64,000 nucleotides of DNA, from contig CASDRS010000006.1 in the NCBI GenBank assembly GCA_949283255.1, positions 30,825 through 94,824 of the forward strand, written 5' to 3'. Source of the DNA: an uncultured bacterium. GTDB taxonomy: Bacteria; Cyanobacteriota; Vampirovibrionia; Gastranaerophilales; Gastranaerophilaceae. The notes under the pieces were generated by a model. That model searched no databases, was not told the DNA's origin, and saw only the letters and a program-made list of their open reading frames with translations. The position numbers were made by a program, and so were the translations under genes. Every line of letters starts with the position of its first letter. Position 1 is the stretch's first letter. Below are positions 18,163 to 25,900 of this stretch, one piece after another.

Positions 18163-19612
18163 CTGTTATCTCAACCTCCTGCGGAAGTGCTAATAATCTT
18201 TCTAAATTTGCTCTTGCAACATTATAATTATACACCGCTTGAACATAAGAATTTTGAGCATTATTATAATTAACCTTTGCATCTTGAAGTTCAATATAAT
18301 CGCCTAACCCAACTTCATAACGCCCGTCTGCGAGCTCAAAATTTTCATAAGTCTGCTTAACCTTAACAGCCATAAGCGGGATTTGTCTTTCTAGCTGTAT
18401 CATATTTATATATGCATCCTGCACATCAAAATATATATTTTGTTTTGCAAGATTTAAATCATTTTCAGCAAGCTGTACTTGTAATTTGCCATTATCTATT
18501 TCGTATTTTTTCTTAAGAATATTGACCGAACTTGAAAGTGCAATACTAGCGTTAAAAGAATTTGTATTGTACTGATCACGATAACCGTACCCTACAGAAC
18601 CGGTAATTTCAGGGTAATATTCTCTCTTAACATACAAAAGATACTGTTTCATTGCCTCAATTGTTGCGCTATAAGCTTTTAATGACGGGCTGTTTTTCTC
18701 AGCCAAATCCACACATTCTTCGAATGTATAATCAAAAGGCTTAAATTTGTAATTATCCATTACAGCCATTTGTTCAACTTTACTGGTTAATACCGCATTT
18801 GATACACCCTCAGGCGGATTACTTATATCGCGTTTTTCAGAAATTTTTTCAAGGTTTACCGGAATTTCATTATGCTTAAAATTAAAAGTCTCAGTATTAG
18901 AAATTTCGTAACTTGGGGCATGGGCAATGTACATCGAATTATTTAACTGAACAAGAGCATTCTGATAAGCTTTTTCTGAATTTACAAGAGTAATTTTTGA
19001 ATCAGACAAATAAACCTCTGCGTTAACAAGATCGATTTTAGACCTTATCCCTTCATTAAAATATGCTTTTGTACGCTGATAATTTCTTTCATTAATCTGA
19101 ACGTTAGCCCTATTGACTTCCATCGTCGCTTTTGCAGCCAAAACACCATAATAATTAGTTTTAACAGCAAAAATAGTATCCAATACAGTATTATCAAATG
19201 TATACAAAGCCGCTATTTTATAGAATTTTTGCATCCGTATCTGAGAAGTCGTCTTACCGAAATTCCAAATCAACTGATTTAAGCTAGTTGTAAGACTATA
19301 ATAATTATTGCTATTAGTCATACGACGACCGGAAGCACTGGAATCATTAACATAATACCCGGTTCCGACTCCAATTGTCGGGAAATATGAGGCTTTCGCA
19401 ATATTAACATCATTTTTAGATATTTTATAATTATACGCAGCTTGTCTTACGTACGGGCTATTATCAAGAGCAACCTGAATACAATCAGATATTGTTAACT
19501 TTGCCCCCTTTTCTATTAGTGCAGTCTTTGACTCAAAAGCAAAAACTCCAGTCCCTGCAGAAAATAGCACTACACATAGCAATAAAAATTTTGAAATTTT
19601 TTGTTTATGCAT
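18152..19612 (-). CDS. TolC-family outer-membrane efflux protein
   Basis: 486 residues with a signal peptide (KFLLLCVVLFSAGTGVFAFE, cleaved near 26) and two OEP repeats (~38-240 and ~300-480) typical of TolC: ISDCIQVALDNSPYVRQA and FEECVDLAEKNSPSLKAYSA begin each half. It forms the outer-membrane exit duct, which is direct evidence for a diderm cell. First gene of the efflux operon; its promoter is overlain by a perfect palindrome. Confidence 0.92.
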   Translation of the reverse strand: MHKQKISKFLLLCVVLFSAGTGVFAFESKTALIEKGAKLTISDCIQVALDNSPYVRQAAYNYKISKNDVNIAKASYFPTIGVGTGYYVNDSSASGRRMTNSNNYYSLTTSLNQLIWNFGKTTSQIRMQKFYKIAALYTFDNTVLDTIFAVKTNYYGVLAAKATMEVNRANVQINERNYQRTKAYFNEGIRSKIDLVNAEVYLSDSKITLVNSEKAYQNALVQLNNSMYIAHAPSYEISNTETFNFKHNEIPVNLEKISEKRDISNPPEGVSNAVLTSKVEQMAVMDNYKFKPFDYTFEECVDLAEKNSPSLKAYSATIEAMKQYLLYVKREYYPEITGSVGYGYRDQYNTNSFNASIALSSSVNILKKKYEIDNGKLQVQLAENDLNLAKQNIYFDVQDAYINMIQLERQIPLMAVKVKQTYENFELADGRYEVGLGDYIELQDAKVNYNNAQNSYVQAVYNYNVARANLERLLALPQEVEITVED

Positions 19613-19642
19613 TCAGATTTAAATCCTTAAACAATCACTCTT

Positions 19643-19690
19643 GTTATATAACGATATAACCATATATTTTGTTCATTTAAATCATATCAA
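19643..19690 (-). promoter_or_regulatory. Efflux-operon promoter with an 18-bp palindromic operator
   Basis: Minus strand: TTGATA (19690-19685), 18 nt, TATATG (19666-19661). Immediately downstream is the perfect palindrome GTTATAT-AACG-ATATAAC (19643-19660), placed where a TetR/MarR-type repressor would block transcription. No such regulator gene is in the window. Confidence 0.5.
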
Positions 19691-19722
19691 CAGCTGAAAT
19701 TTAATATACTACCCAACCTACT

Positions 19723-19759
19723 AAAGAAAAAAGTCCTGCCGAGGGGATAAGCAGGACTT
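19723..19759 (-). terminator. Terminator of the 19810-20331 gene
   Basis: AAGTCCTGC (19731-19739) and GCAGGACTT (19751-19759) form a perfect 9-bp stem with an 11-nt loop, followed on the minus strand by TTTTCTTT. Confidence 0.85.
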
Positions 19760-19809
19760 CCTACAAATTAAGGAATGAGGATTTAATAAGGATTATTTAG
19801 AAAATCTAT

Positions 19810-20331
19810 TTATGCGTACTGAGGAACAAAGTTTTGAACATCGTTCTTAACTGCTTCTTTTGTAGCTTTAATTTCTTCTTCTATCATTGCTAATTCTGTT
19901 TCAAGAGATACCTTTTCTTTTGACATTTCTTTTTCTTTTTCGTTAAGTAATTTGGCCTCATATTTTGCAAATTGCTCTTGTGCTTGCTTATAGAAGCTCT
20001 TATACATCATCATCTGATAAGCTTGTTGTAGTTGAGCATTTTGAGATTGAGCCATCATTTGCTGATACATCGGATTAGATGAAAGTTGATTCATCTGATT
20101 TTGAGCAGACATTTGAGCATACTGACTTGATGCCATCATATATTGCATTTGCCTGTTAAACATTGAACCTGGGGCAGACATCATCTCCGCTAAAGAGAGT
20201 TGACCATCAGCTATATTCGTACCATAACTTTTCAGGTCTTCTAACTCCATATTCAATTGCATCAAGCGGTAATTTTTTCTGTTCTTTTGTTGTATCAGTT
20301 GTGTTAACCGCCAAGAGCCTACGAGTAACAT
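19810..20331 (-). CDS. Unknown Gln/Met-rich coiled-coil protein
   Basis: 173 residues, not recognised. The N-terminus resembles a short conserved segment (NRKNYRLMQLNMELEDLKSY), the middle (~50-115) is extremely rich in Gln, Met, Ser and Ala (QYMMASSQYAQMSAQNQMNQ), and the C-terminal ~55 residues form a Lys/Glu coiled coil. No signal peptide or cysteines. The ATG at 20331 has a purine-rich AGGTAGGGG site. It is a single gene with its own terminator and a GCAATTTT-type promoter. It may be a structural or filament-associated protein, but nothing in the sequence proves that. Confidence 0.75.
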   Translation of the reverse strand: MLLVGSWRLTQLIQQKNRKNYRLMQLNMELEDLKSYGTNIADGQLSLAEMMSAPGSMFNRQMQYMMASSQYAQMSAQNQMNQLSSNPMYQQMMAQSQNAQLQQAYQMMMYKSFYKQAQEQFAKYEAKLLNEKEKEMSKEKVSLETELAMIEEEIKATKEAVKNDVQNFVPQYA

Positions 20332-20367
20332 TTTACCCCTACCTTTTCATAACTAACCTTTTTCATA

Positions 20368-20440
20368 CCTACACTTATATAAAAACATTTGTCTTTTGAA
20401 AATTGCATGAAAGGAGTTATTTTGTTAACATATCTTAACA
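20368..20440 (-). promoter_or_regulatory. GCAATTTT-type promoter of the 19810-20331 gene, with TTAACA direct repeat
   Basis: Minus strand: TGTTAA-GATA-TGTTAA (20440-20425), GCAATTTTCAA (20406-20396), TATATAA (20381-20375), then GTGTAGG. The G of GCAATTTT is 25 nt from the T of the TATA box, the same as in front of the 716-2275 gene. On the plus strand the direct repeat is TTAACA-N4-TTAACA, a layout typical of OmpR/PhoB-type response regulators. Confidence 0.5.
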
Positions 20441-20471
20441 TTTCAAAAATATACGACCATTTAAGAACTTG

Positions 20472-21632
20472 CTACATCTTATATTCAGGCAATTTAAACC
20501 AAAACGTACTACCGTAATGTAATCTTGATTTAAAACCGATTTCACCGTTATGAGCATTTACAATCATTTTACAAAGAGCAAGTCCTACACCCGAACCCTG
20601 CTGACGTTTAAACTGATTACGATTAACCTGCGAAAAGAAATTAAAAATCTGAGCATAGTCTTTTTTCCTAATACCATCACCAGTATCTTTTATTTCGAAC
20701 ACAAAATTTTTATATTCATCTATATATGAGACAATAGTAATACTTCCACCTGCATTATTAAACTTTATCGCATTAGAAATAAGATTATATATTAATTGCT
20801 TGAATCTTCTGCTATCAGCAGAAATTTCCACATCCATCAAAGTATAAGAAAATTTTATTTTCTTAGCATTTATCTCCTCATCAAAACTTAATATTATATC
20901 TTCAATAATCTCCTTTGGATAAAACCTTGAATAATTAAGCTCCAATTTTCCAAATTCAGCACGTGCCATATCAAGAATATCCTGAATTAAGCTCAACAAA
21001 AAGCGAGCACTTTTGTTGATATTATCAATATACTTATATTCGCTTGCCCCCTGCATTTTTGTTTTAAGAATATCTGAAAACCCAATAATAGAATTAAGAG
21101 GGGTTTTATATTCGTGAGAAATACTTGCCAGAAACTGAATTTTTTGTTTGTTGGTCTTATCAAGAGCCTCTTCTAAAGTAATTACATCCAAACGATTATT
21201 AAAGTTTTCCATAATAATCTCAATTATAGGTGTATACTTATGATTAAAATCACTACGAGAAGAGATAACCGTCACAAAACCGACCAAATCTTCTCTTGAC
21301 ATAATAGGCGCAATAATTACATTATCCTTAGACATCTTGTATAAAAAATCAAGAATTTCAGCCATATCATAAGAATTAGAAAACAAATCAGCCCCAAGAG
21401 CCATAATATGATCCGCCACCGATTTTATATGGGCAGATACCCCGGGAGCAGTTTTTGCACAGTTCAGCAAAACCTTATTAGACTCCAAATTAATCATATA
21501 AACACTGCAATATTTTACATTCAGATTTCGTAAAATTCCTACAACTAATTCATTCCCCAATTCTTTTCTGGACTTAATTGTATTAAGTTTTTTCAAAAAT
21601 TTGCATAAGAATTTTTCATACAAAATATTCAT
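20472..21632 (-). CDS. Sensor histidine kinase, GAF-like input domain
   Basis: 386-residue, apparently soluble kinase. Residues ~20-150 look like a GAF sensory domain. The HisKA dimerisation helix has the phospho-acceptor His173 in SISHEYKTPLNSIIGFSDIL, and the HATPase domain shows the N box (NLISNAIKFNN), G1 (DTGDGI), F box and G2 (GSGVGLALCKMIV). No transmembrane helix and no adjacent response regulator: an orphan kinase. Its ATG is 14 nt from the divergent gmk ATG and has no ribosome site; a TATAAT box lies 6 nt upstream, suggesting a leaderless mRNA. Confidence 0.9.
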   Translation of the reverse strand: MNILYEKFLCKFLKKLNTIKSRKELGNELVVGILRNLNVKYCSVYMINLESNKVLLNCAKTAPGVSAHIKSVADHIMALGADLFSNSYDMAEILDFLYKMSKDNVIIAPIMSREDLVGFVTVISSRSDFNHKYTPIIEIIMENFNNRLDVITLEEALDKTNKQKIQFLASISHEYKTPLNSIIGFSDILKTKMQGASEYKYIDNINKSARFLLSLIQDILDMARAEFGKLELNYSRFYPKEIIEDIILSFDEEINAKKIKFSYTLMDVEISADSRRFKQLIYNLISNAIKFNNAGGSITIVSYIDEYKNFVFEIKDTGDGIRKKDYAQIFNFFSQVNRNQFKRQQGSGVGLALCKMIVNAHNGEIGFKSRLHYGSTFWFKLPEYKM

Positions 21633-21646
21633 TGTATAATTATAAT
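21633..21646. promoter_or_regulatory. Bidirectional -10 element between two divergent start codons
   Basis: The 14-nt spacer between the kinase ATG (21632, minus) and the gmk ATG (21647, plus) contains TATAAT at 21635-21640 on the plus strand, and (with 21639-21644) TATAAT on the minus strand. Each box ends exactly 6 nt before its own ATG. There is no room for a ribosome site on either side, and any -35 element would lie inside the opposite gene. Confidence 0.5.
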
Positions 21647-22222
21647 ATGAACAAAAATTTAAGTAAAAAATTATTTGTAATTTCAGGTTCTTCAGGAGTA
21701 GGCAAAGGAACAGTATTAAAGGGATTTTTAAAAAAGCATCCCGAATTTATGCTATCAATATCCTGCACAACTAGAAAACCAAGAGTAGGCGAAGTAGATG
21801 GCGTAAATTATTTTTTTATGACAAAAGATGAGTTTCAAACCTGCATAGATAATAACAAATTTTTGGAATGGGCAGAATTTGCAGGAAACTTCTACGGAAC
21901 AAAAAAGAAATATATCCAAAAATGTTTAGAAGAAGGGAAAGACATAATCCTTGAAATCGAAACAAAAGGAGCACTACAGGTCAAAAAACAAATGCCTGAA
22001 TCTGTTTTAATATTTATAGCTCCACCATCAATAGAAGCATTAGAATCAAGACTCCGAGGCCGTCATACAGAAGATGAGGAGACAATCCAAAGACGACTTC
22101 ACGAAGTAAAAGAAGAATTAAGACTAGCGCAACAGTATGACTATAAAGTTATTAATGACAATTTGGAAGATGCAATAACTCAGTTAGAAAAAATAATTTC
22201 CGGAGAACAAGAAAAATGCTAA
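21647..22222 (+). CDS. gmk: Guanylate kinase
   Basis: Converts GMP and ATP to GDP and ADP. 191 residues. P-loop SGSSGVGKGT, the GMP-binding block SCTTRKPRVGEVDGVNYFF, EWAEFAGNFYGT, and the lid arginines in LRGRHTEDEETIQRR are intact. The frame extends to a TTG at 21632, but the ATG at 21647 (MNKNLSKKLFVISG) fits the family N-terminus. There is no Shine-Dalgarno sequence, consistent with a leaderless start. It overlaps coaBC by 7 nt and heads a gmk-coaBC-nif3 operon. Confidence 0.95.
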   Translation: MNKNLSKKLFVISGSSGVGKGTVLKGFLKKHPEFMLSISCTTRKPRVGEVDGVNYFFMTKDEFQTCIDNNKFLEWAEFAGNFYGTKKKYIQKCLEEGKDIILEIETKGALQVKKQMPESVLIFIAPPSIEALESRLRGRHTEDEETIQRRLHEVKEELRLAQQYDYKVINDNLEDAITQLEKIISGEQEKC

Positions 22223-23400
22223 GCGGGAAAAACATTCTAATAGGTATTACAGGTGGCATTGCAGCTTACAAGATTTGCGAATTAATAAGAATGTACAAGC
22301 GTCAGAATGCAAATGTAAGAGTTGTTTGCACTCCTAATGCCCTAAATTTTGTAACAAAGCTTACCCTACAAAACTTAAGCCAAAATGAAGTAGGCATTGA
22401 AGAATTTGAACTTGAAAAATTCAAACCTGAACACATCTCATACGCAGATGAAGCAGATATTATGATAATTGCACCGGCTACGGCAAATACAATATCAAAA
22501 CTAGCAAATGGGATATGCGACAATTTGCTCACATCAATCGCCTGTGCTTTTCAAAAGCCAATTATCATAGCTCCGGCAATGAATTGCGGGATGTGGAATA
22601 ACAAATTCATTCAAGAAAATATTGAAAAATTAAAAACGGCAAATTATACAATATTAGATCCTGAAGACGGATATCTCGCTTGCGGATACAACGGAACAGG
22701 AAGGCTTTGTTCCTTAGACAAAATATTTAATAAATCTATTGAACTTTTAAACAGAGAGAAAAAACTTACCAATAAAAAAATTATTATAACAGCAGGCGGA
22801 ACTATTGAAAAAATAGATACAGTAAGATATATTTCGAACTTTTCGTCAGGCAAAATGGGAATTGCTATCGCTGATAGTGCTTACAATCAGGGCGCTCAGC
22901 CCGTACTAATAACTTCGGTTAAAGTTCAAAAGCCATATAAGGTTATACAGATTGAATCTGCAACAGATATGCAAAAAGCTGTATTTGATGAGCTTGAGGA
23001 CTCAGATTGCGTAATTATGGCAGCAGCAGTAGCTGATTATAGAGCAAAGAATATTGCTAATTACAAAATGAAAAAAACATCCCCAGATGGAGAAATATCA
23101 ATAGAACTAACTCAAAATCCAGATATTTTAAAAGAGATTTGCACCAAAAAGACAAACCCAAATCAAATCATAGTAGGATTTTGTGCAGAAAGCGAAGACT
23201 TGATTAAAAATGCAAAAGAAAAAATAGCAAAAAAGGGCTGTGACTACTTAATAGCAAACGATATATCAAGAAAGGATATAGGGTTCTCAAGTGATTTTAA
23301 TGAAGTCACAATATTAAAGAAAAACGGTGAAATGAAGGCCTTATCAAGAGCAACAAAAGCCGAAATTGCTGACAAAATTTTAGAGGAAATTTATGGATAA
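22216..23400 (+). CDS. coaBC: CoaBC, phosphopantothenoylcysteine synthetase/decarboxylase
   Basis: Bifunctional flavoenzyme making 4'-phosphopantetheine for coenzyme A. The N-terminal CoaC decarboxylase (~1-185) shows GITGGIAAYK, the active-site PAMNCGMW, and the flap ACGYNGTGRL. The C-terminal CoaB synthetase (~190-394) shows ITAGGTIEKIDTVRYISN, SSGKMG, AAAVADY and VGFCAE. 394 residues is typical. It starts inside gmk with a GGAG site and overlaps the next gene by 8 nt. Confidence 0.95.
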   Translation: MLSGKNILIGITGGIAAYKICELIRMYKRQNANVRVVCTPNALNFVTKLTLQNLSQNEVGIEEFELEKFKPEHISYADEADIMIIAPATANTISKLANGICDNLLTSIACAFQKPIIIAPAMNCGMWNNKFIQENIEKLKTANYTILDPEDGYLACGYNGTGRLCSLDKIFNKSIELLNREKKLTNKKIIITAGGTIEKIDTVRYISNFSSGKMGIAIADSAYNQGAQPVLITSVKVQKPYKVIQIESATDMQKAVFDELEDSDCVIMAAAVADYRAKNIANYKMKKTSPDGEISIELTQNPDILKEICTKKTNPNQIIVGFCAESEDLIKNAKEKIAKKGCDYLIANDISRKDIGFSSDFNEVTILKKNGEMKALSRATKAEIADKILEEIYG

Positions 23401-24070
23401 AAAAGAACTTATCCGACGTATTGAAAAATTTGCACCGCTTGAGACAGCAGAAAGCTGGGATGCGTCAGGGTGGCTTGTTGAGACTGATAAACAAGAAATA
23501 GACAGTATTCTTTTGGCACTAACCGTCACAGATGACACCGTAAACCAAGCTAAAGAACAAAAATGTGACATCATATTATCACATCACCCTCTATTTTGTG
23601 TCCCGATAAAATATAGAAATATAGGTATCTATTCAGCACATACCAATCTGGATATGGCAATTGGCGGAACTACAGACACATTAATAGAAAAACTAGGACT
23701 TCAGGTAACAGAAATTCAAGGTTTTGTCAGATACGTCGAATTCAACACAAATATAGAAGATTTTATTACAAAACTAAAATCAATCTCTCCGAATATGCGC
23801 TACACAAATCCTAATAACACCAAAAAACTTACTAAAATAGCATTTTGTGCAGGCAGCGGCTCTGAATTTATAGAAGAAGCAGAAGCTAACGGGGCAGACG
23901 GGTTTGTTACAGGAGATTTGAAATTTCATACCGCATTAGACAGTAAAATTCCTGTATTTGACATAGGGCACTTTGAAAGCGAAATTCAAGTTTTAAAAGT
24001 TTTTGAAAACCTTGTAAATAATGATGCCACAGTTATTTATGCAAAAGAAACAAGTCCTTTTCTACATTAA
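23393..24070 (+). CDS. NIF3-like dinuclear metal-centre protein
   Basis: 225 residues of the NIF3/DUF34 family (PF01784), hexameric proteins with a two-metal site; some members act as GTP cyclohydrolase-like or FolE2-related enzymes, but the general role is uncertain. Metal-ligand motifs are present: LSHHPLF, AHTNLD, and near the C-terminus DIGHFESE. AGAGGA precedes the ATG. Last gene of the gmk operon. Confidence 0.88.
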   Translation: MDKKELIRRIEKFAPLETAESWDASGWLVETDKQEIDSILLALTVTDDTVNQAKEQKCDIILSHHPLFCVPIKYRNIGIYSAHTNLDMAIGGTTDTLIEKLGLQVTEIQGFVRYVEFNTNIEDFITKLKSISPNMRYTNPNNTKKLTKIAFCAGSGSEFIEEAEANGADGFVTGDLKFHTALDSKIPVFDIGHFESEIQVLKVFENLVNNDATVIYAKETSPFLH

Positions 24071-24079
24071 CGGTAAAAT

Positions 24080-24129
24080 AATAAAATAAAAGGTCAGTTA
24101 AATATCGTAAGGAGACAACATAACTGACC
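24080..24129 (-). terminator. Terminator of the AAA+ ATPase gene
   Basis: GGTCAGTTA (24092-24100) and TAACTGACC (24121-24129) form a perfect 9-bp stem around a 20-nt loop. On the minus strand the stem is followed by TTTTATTTTATTATTTT. On the plus strand no T tract follows, so it serves the minus-strand gene. Confidence 0.7.
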
Positions 24130-24167
24130 CGTTGAGTATTATATATATTTACTGCTTAGATTTTAGA

Positions 24168-25712
24168 CTAGGAGTTTTTCTTATCATAATGAATAAATCC
24201 GATAGGCTTTCTTTGAGTAGTCTTTCTTTCACTCATAAAATCACCAATAGCTCTATCAAAATCAGCATCCGTAATGACAAGCTTTTCTACATCCGACGGA
24301 ATGAAAGTTCCTTCTGCCATTTTTTGATATACACCTGAGCGATCAAATGAGTATTCATTAGCCTTATTTGCAATATAAGCTACATCAGCACCAGTAGCTT
24401 TTGCATCAAGAAGCTTTTTCGCATGTTTTTCAACATTTAAGTTTTCATCCAATACTCGATTTTTTGTATGAATATTGAATATATTTACCATATCTTTCAA
24501 TGTTTCAGGAGCTTTCATCTCAACTTTTCTTCCGAAACGACCTGAACGAGTAATAGCATCATCTAAAGCATCAAGCTTGTTTGTTGCAGCAACTACATAA
24601 ATTTCATCGCCATTTTTTTCAACATCACTCATCAAAGATAAAAGCTGGTTTACAACTTTATCGCCATAAACATCTGCTCCGCCACGTTTTTTTGCAACAG
24701 CATCAAATTCATCTATAAAAATAACTGTCGGCTGAAGTTCACGAGCAGTATCAAAAAGTGTACGCCAATTTGCTTCTGACTCACCTACCCATTTTGATTC
24801 CATCTCCAAACCATTTAGCTTGATAAAGTTTGCGCTTGCTTCATTAGCTAAAGCCTCTGCTGTAAGAGTTTTACCCGTTCCAGGAGGGCCATATAATATG
24901 AAACCGTGGTTTAATACAGTATTTTTATACGCTTCAGGATACTTGATAGGGAAAATTATTTCCTTCTTCAACACATCAAGTGCCTTATCCTGACCTCCAA
25001 TATCAGCAAAAGAAGTTTTCTTTGCCGCTACATTTGTTGGCTTAAACATTCTACGTATAGTTTTCGCGTTTTGAGCATCGATGGTGCTTTGAACAGCCTC
25101 AGAAAAATCAAAGATTTGCGAAAAATAGTTTCTTGACATACTTAAATTTGCAGTTGACATACTTTTTATCGGAATCTTTAAATCTCCGACAGTTAACTCA
25201 TCTCCATCTACAACAAAATATTTATCATACTGCATTAGAGGAGCAGATTTTCCGGAAATATTATCTTTTAAAACAACAGTTTTTTTAGATAAGTTCATAA
25301 CCTCTACAGAACCCATTGAATCCTTAAAAAATGCTAAAGGTGATTGCAATTTTGGCTCAGGAACAAATATAAACCTTTTTATAACCTGCTGAAAGCTCTT
25401 AGTACCGGCTTTTAACGCTGCTTCAGCATCCTTTATTGCAGGTGCTGTGATAAGCATATCGCCAAATCTCATCATTGAAAATATTGATGCGATTTTTTCA
25501 TCCAAAGGTATCTTATCAATAATAGAAAGCGCAGTCTTTTCTATTCCGGTAAAGCTTGGTTTGGAGGCACTTTTAACAAAACAGTCTCCCATCAAGTTCG
25601 ATTTCACACCAGAATTGACGACATTTGTATTTCTAACAGGGACACTAACACTATTTTTTGCATTACTAGTGTAATTTGGACAATAATTCCTTAAAATTGG
25701 TGCAATTTTCAT
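24168..25712 (-). CDS. AAA+ ATPase with N-terminal F-T-G tag
   Basis: 514 residues. A polar Asn/Ser/Val-rich N-terminus (1-50) leads to the tag KPSFTGIE (Phe54-Thr55-Gly56). Residues ~57-225 are an unrecognised domain. A classic AAA+ module follows (~233-490): FADIGGQDKALDVLKK, Walker A GPPGTGKT (275-282), pore-loop-like MESKWVGESE, Walker B VIFIDEFDA (330-338), and the second region of homology with arginine fingers (ITRSGRFGR). It resembles FtsH/Cdc48-type ATPases but has no protease domain. Substrate unknown; perhaps an unfoldase or remodeller for other tagged proteins, which is inference only. Confidence 0.85.
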   Translation of the reverse strand: MKIAPILRNYCPNYTSNAKNSVSVPVRNTNVVNSGVKSNLMGDCFVKSASKPSFTGIEKTALSIIDKIPLDEKIASIFSMMRFGDMLITAPAIKDAEAALKAGTKSFQQVIKRFIFVPEPKLQSPLAFFKDSMGSVEVMNLSKKTVVLKDNISGKSAPLMQYDKYFVVDGDELTVGDLKIPIKSMSTANLSMSRNYFSQIFDFSEAVQSTIDAQNAKTIRRMFKPTNVAAKKTSFADIGGQDKALDVLKKEIIFPIKYPEAYKNTVLNHGFILYGPPGTGKTLTAEALANEASANFIKLNGLEMESKWVGESEANWRTLFDTARELQPTVIFIDEFDAVAKKRGGADVYGDKVVNQLLSLMSDVEKNGDEIYVVAATNKLDALDDAITRSGRFGRKVEMKAPETLKDMVNIFNIHTKNRVLDENLNVEKHAKKLLDAKATGADVAYIANKANEYSFDRSGVYQKMAEGTFIPSDVEKLVITDADFDRAIGDFMSERKTTQRKPIGFIHYDKKNS

Positions 25713-25777
25713 AACGAACCTACCTTCACTTTACTTTTGCTGCATATCAGCCTAACCAAAAAATTTGTATAAATCTA

Positions 25778-25806
25778 GTTCTACTACATTTGTAGCAGTT
25801 TGTCAA
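25778..25806 (-). promoter_or_regulatory. Promoter of the AAA+ gene with an operator in the spacer
   Basis: Minus strand: TTGACA (25806-25801), 17 nt, TAGAAC (25783-25778). The near-perfect palindrome CTACTACA-TT-TGTAGCAG (25781-25798, one mismatch in 8-bp arms) fills the spacer, a typical repressor site. Its core TACA-TT-TGTA resembles BlaI/CopY-family boxes. Confidence 0.5.
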
Positions 25807-25885
25807 CAGGACAATTTACCTATTTCGTGAAAAAGCGTATATAGTACACTTTTACGACTTTTTACAAATCTTCACATCTTCCCGT

Positions 25886-25893
25886 GCTATAAT
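25886..25893 (+). promoter_or_regulatory. Extended -10 element of mutS2
   Basis: TGCTATAAT (TG at 25885-25886, TATAAT 25888-25893) lies 7 nt before the ATG at 25901. No ribosome site is present between, so the mRNA may be leaderless. Confidence 0.45.
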
Positions 25894-25900
25894 TCAAAAT

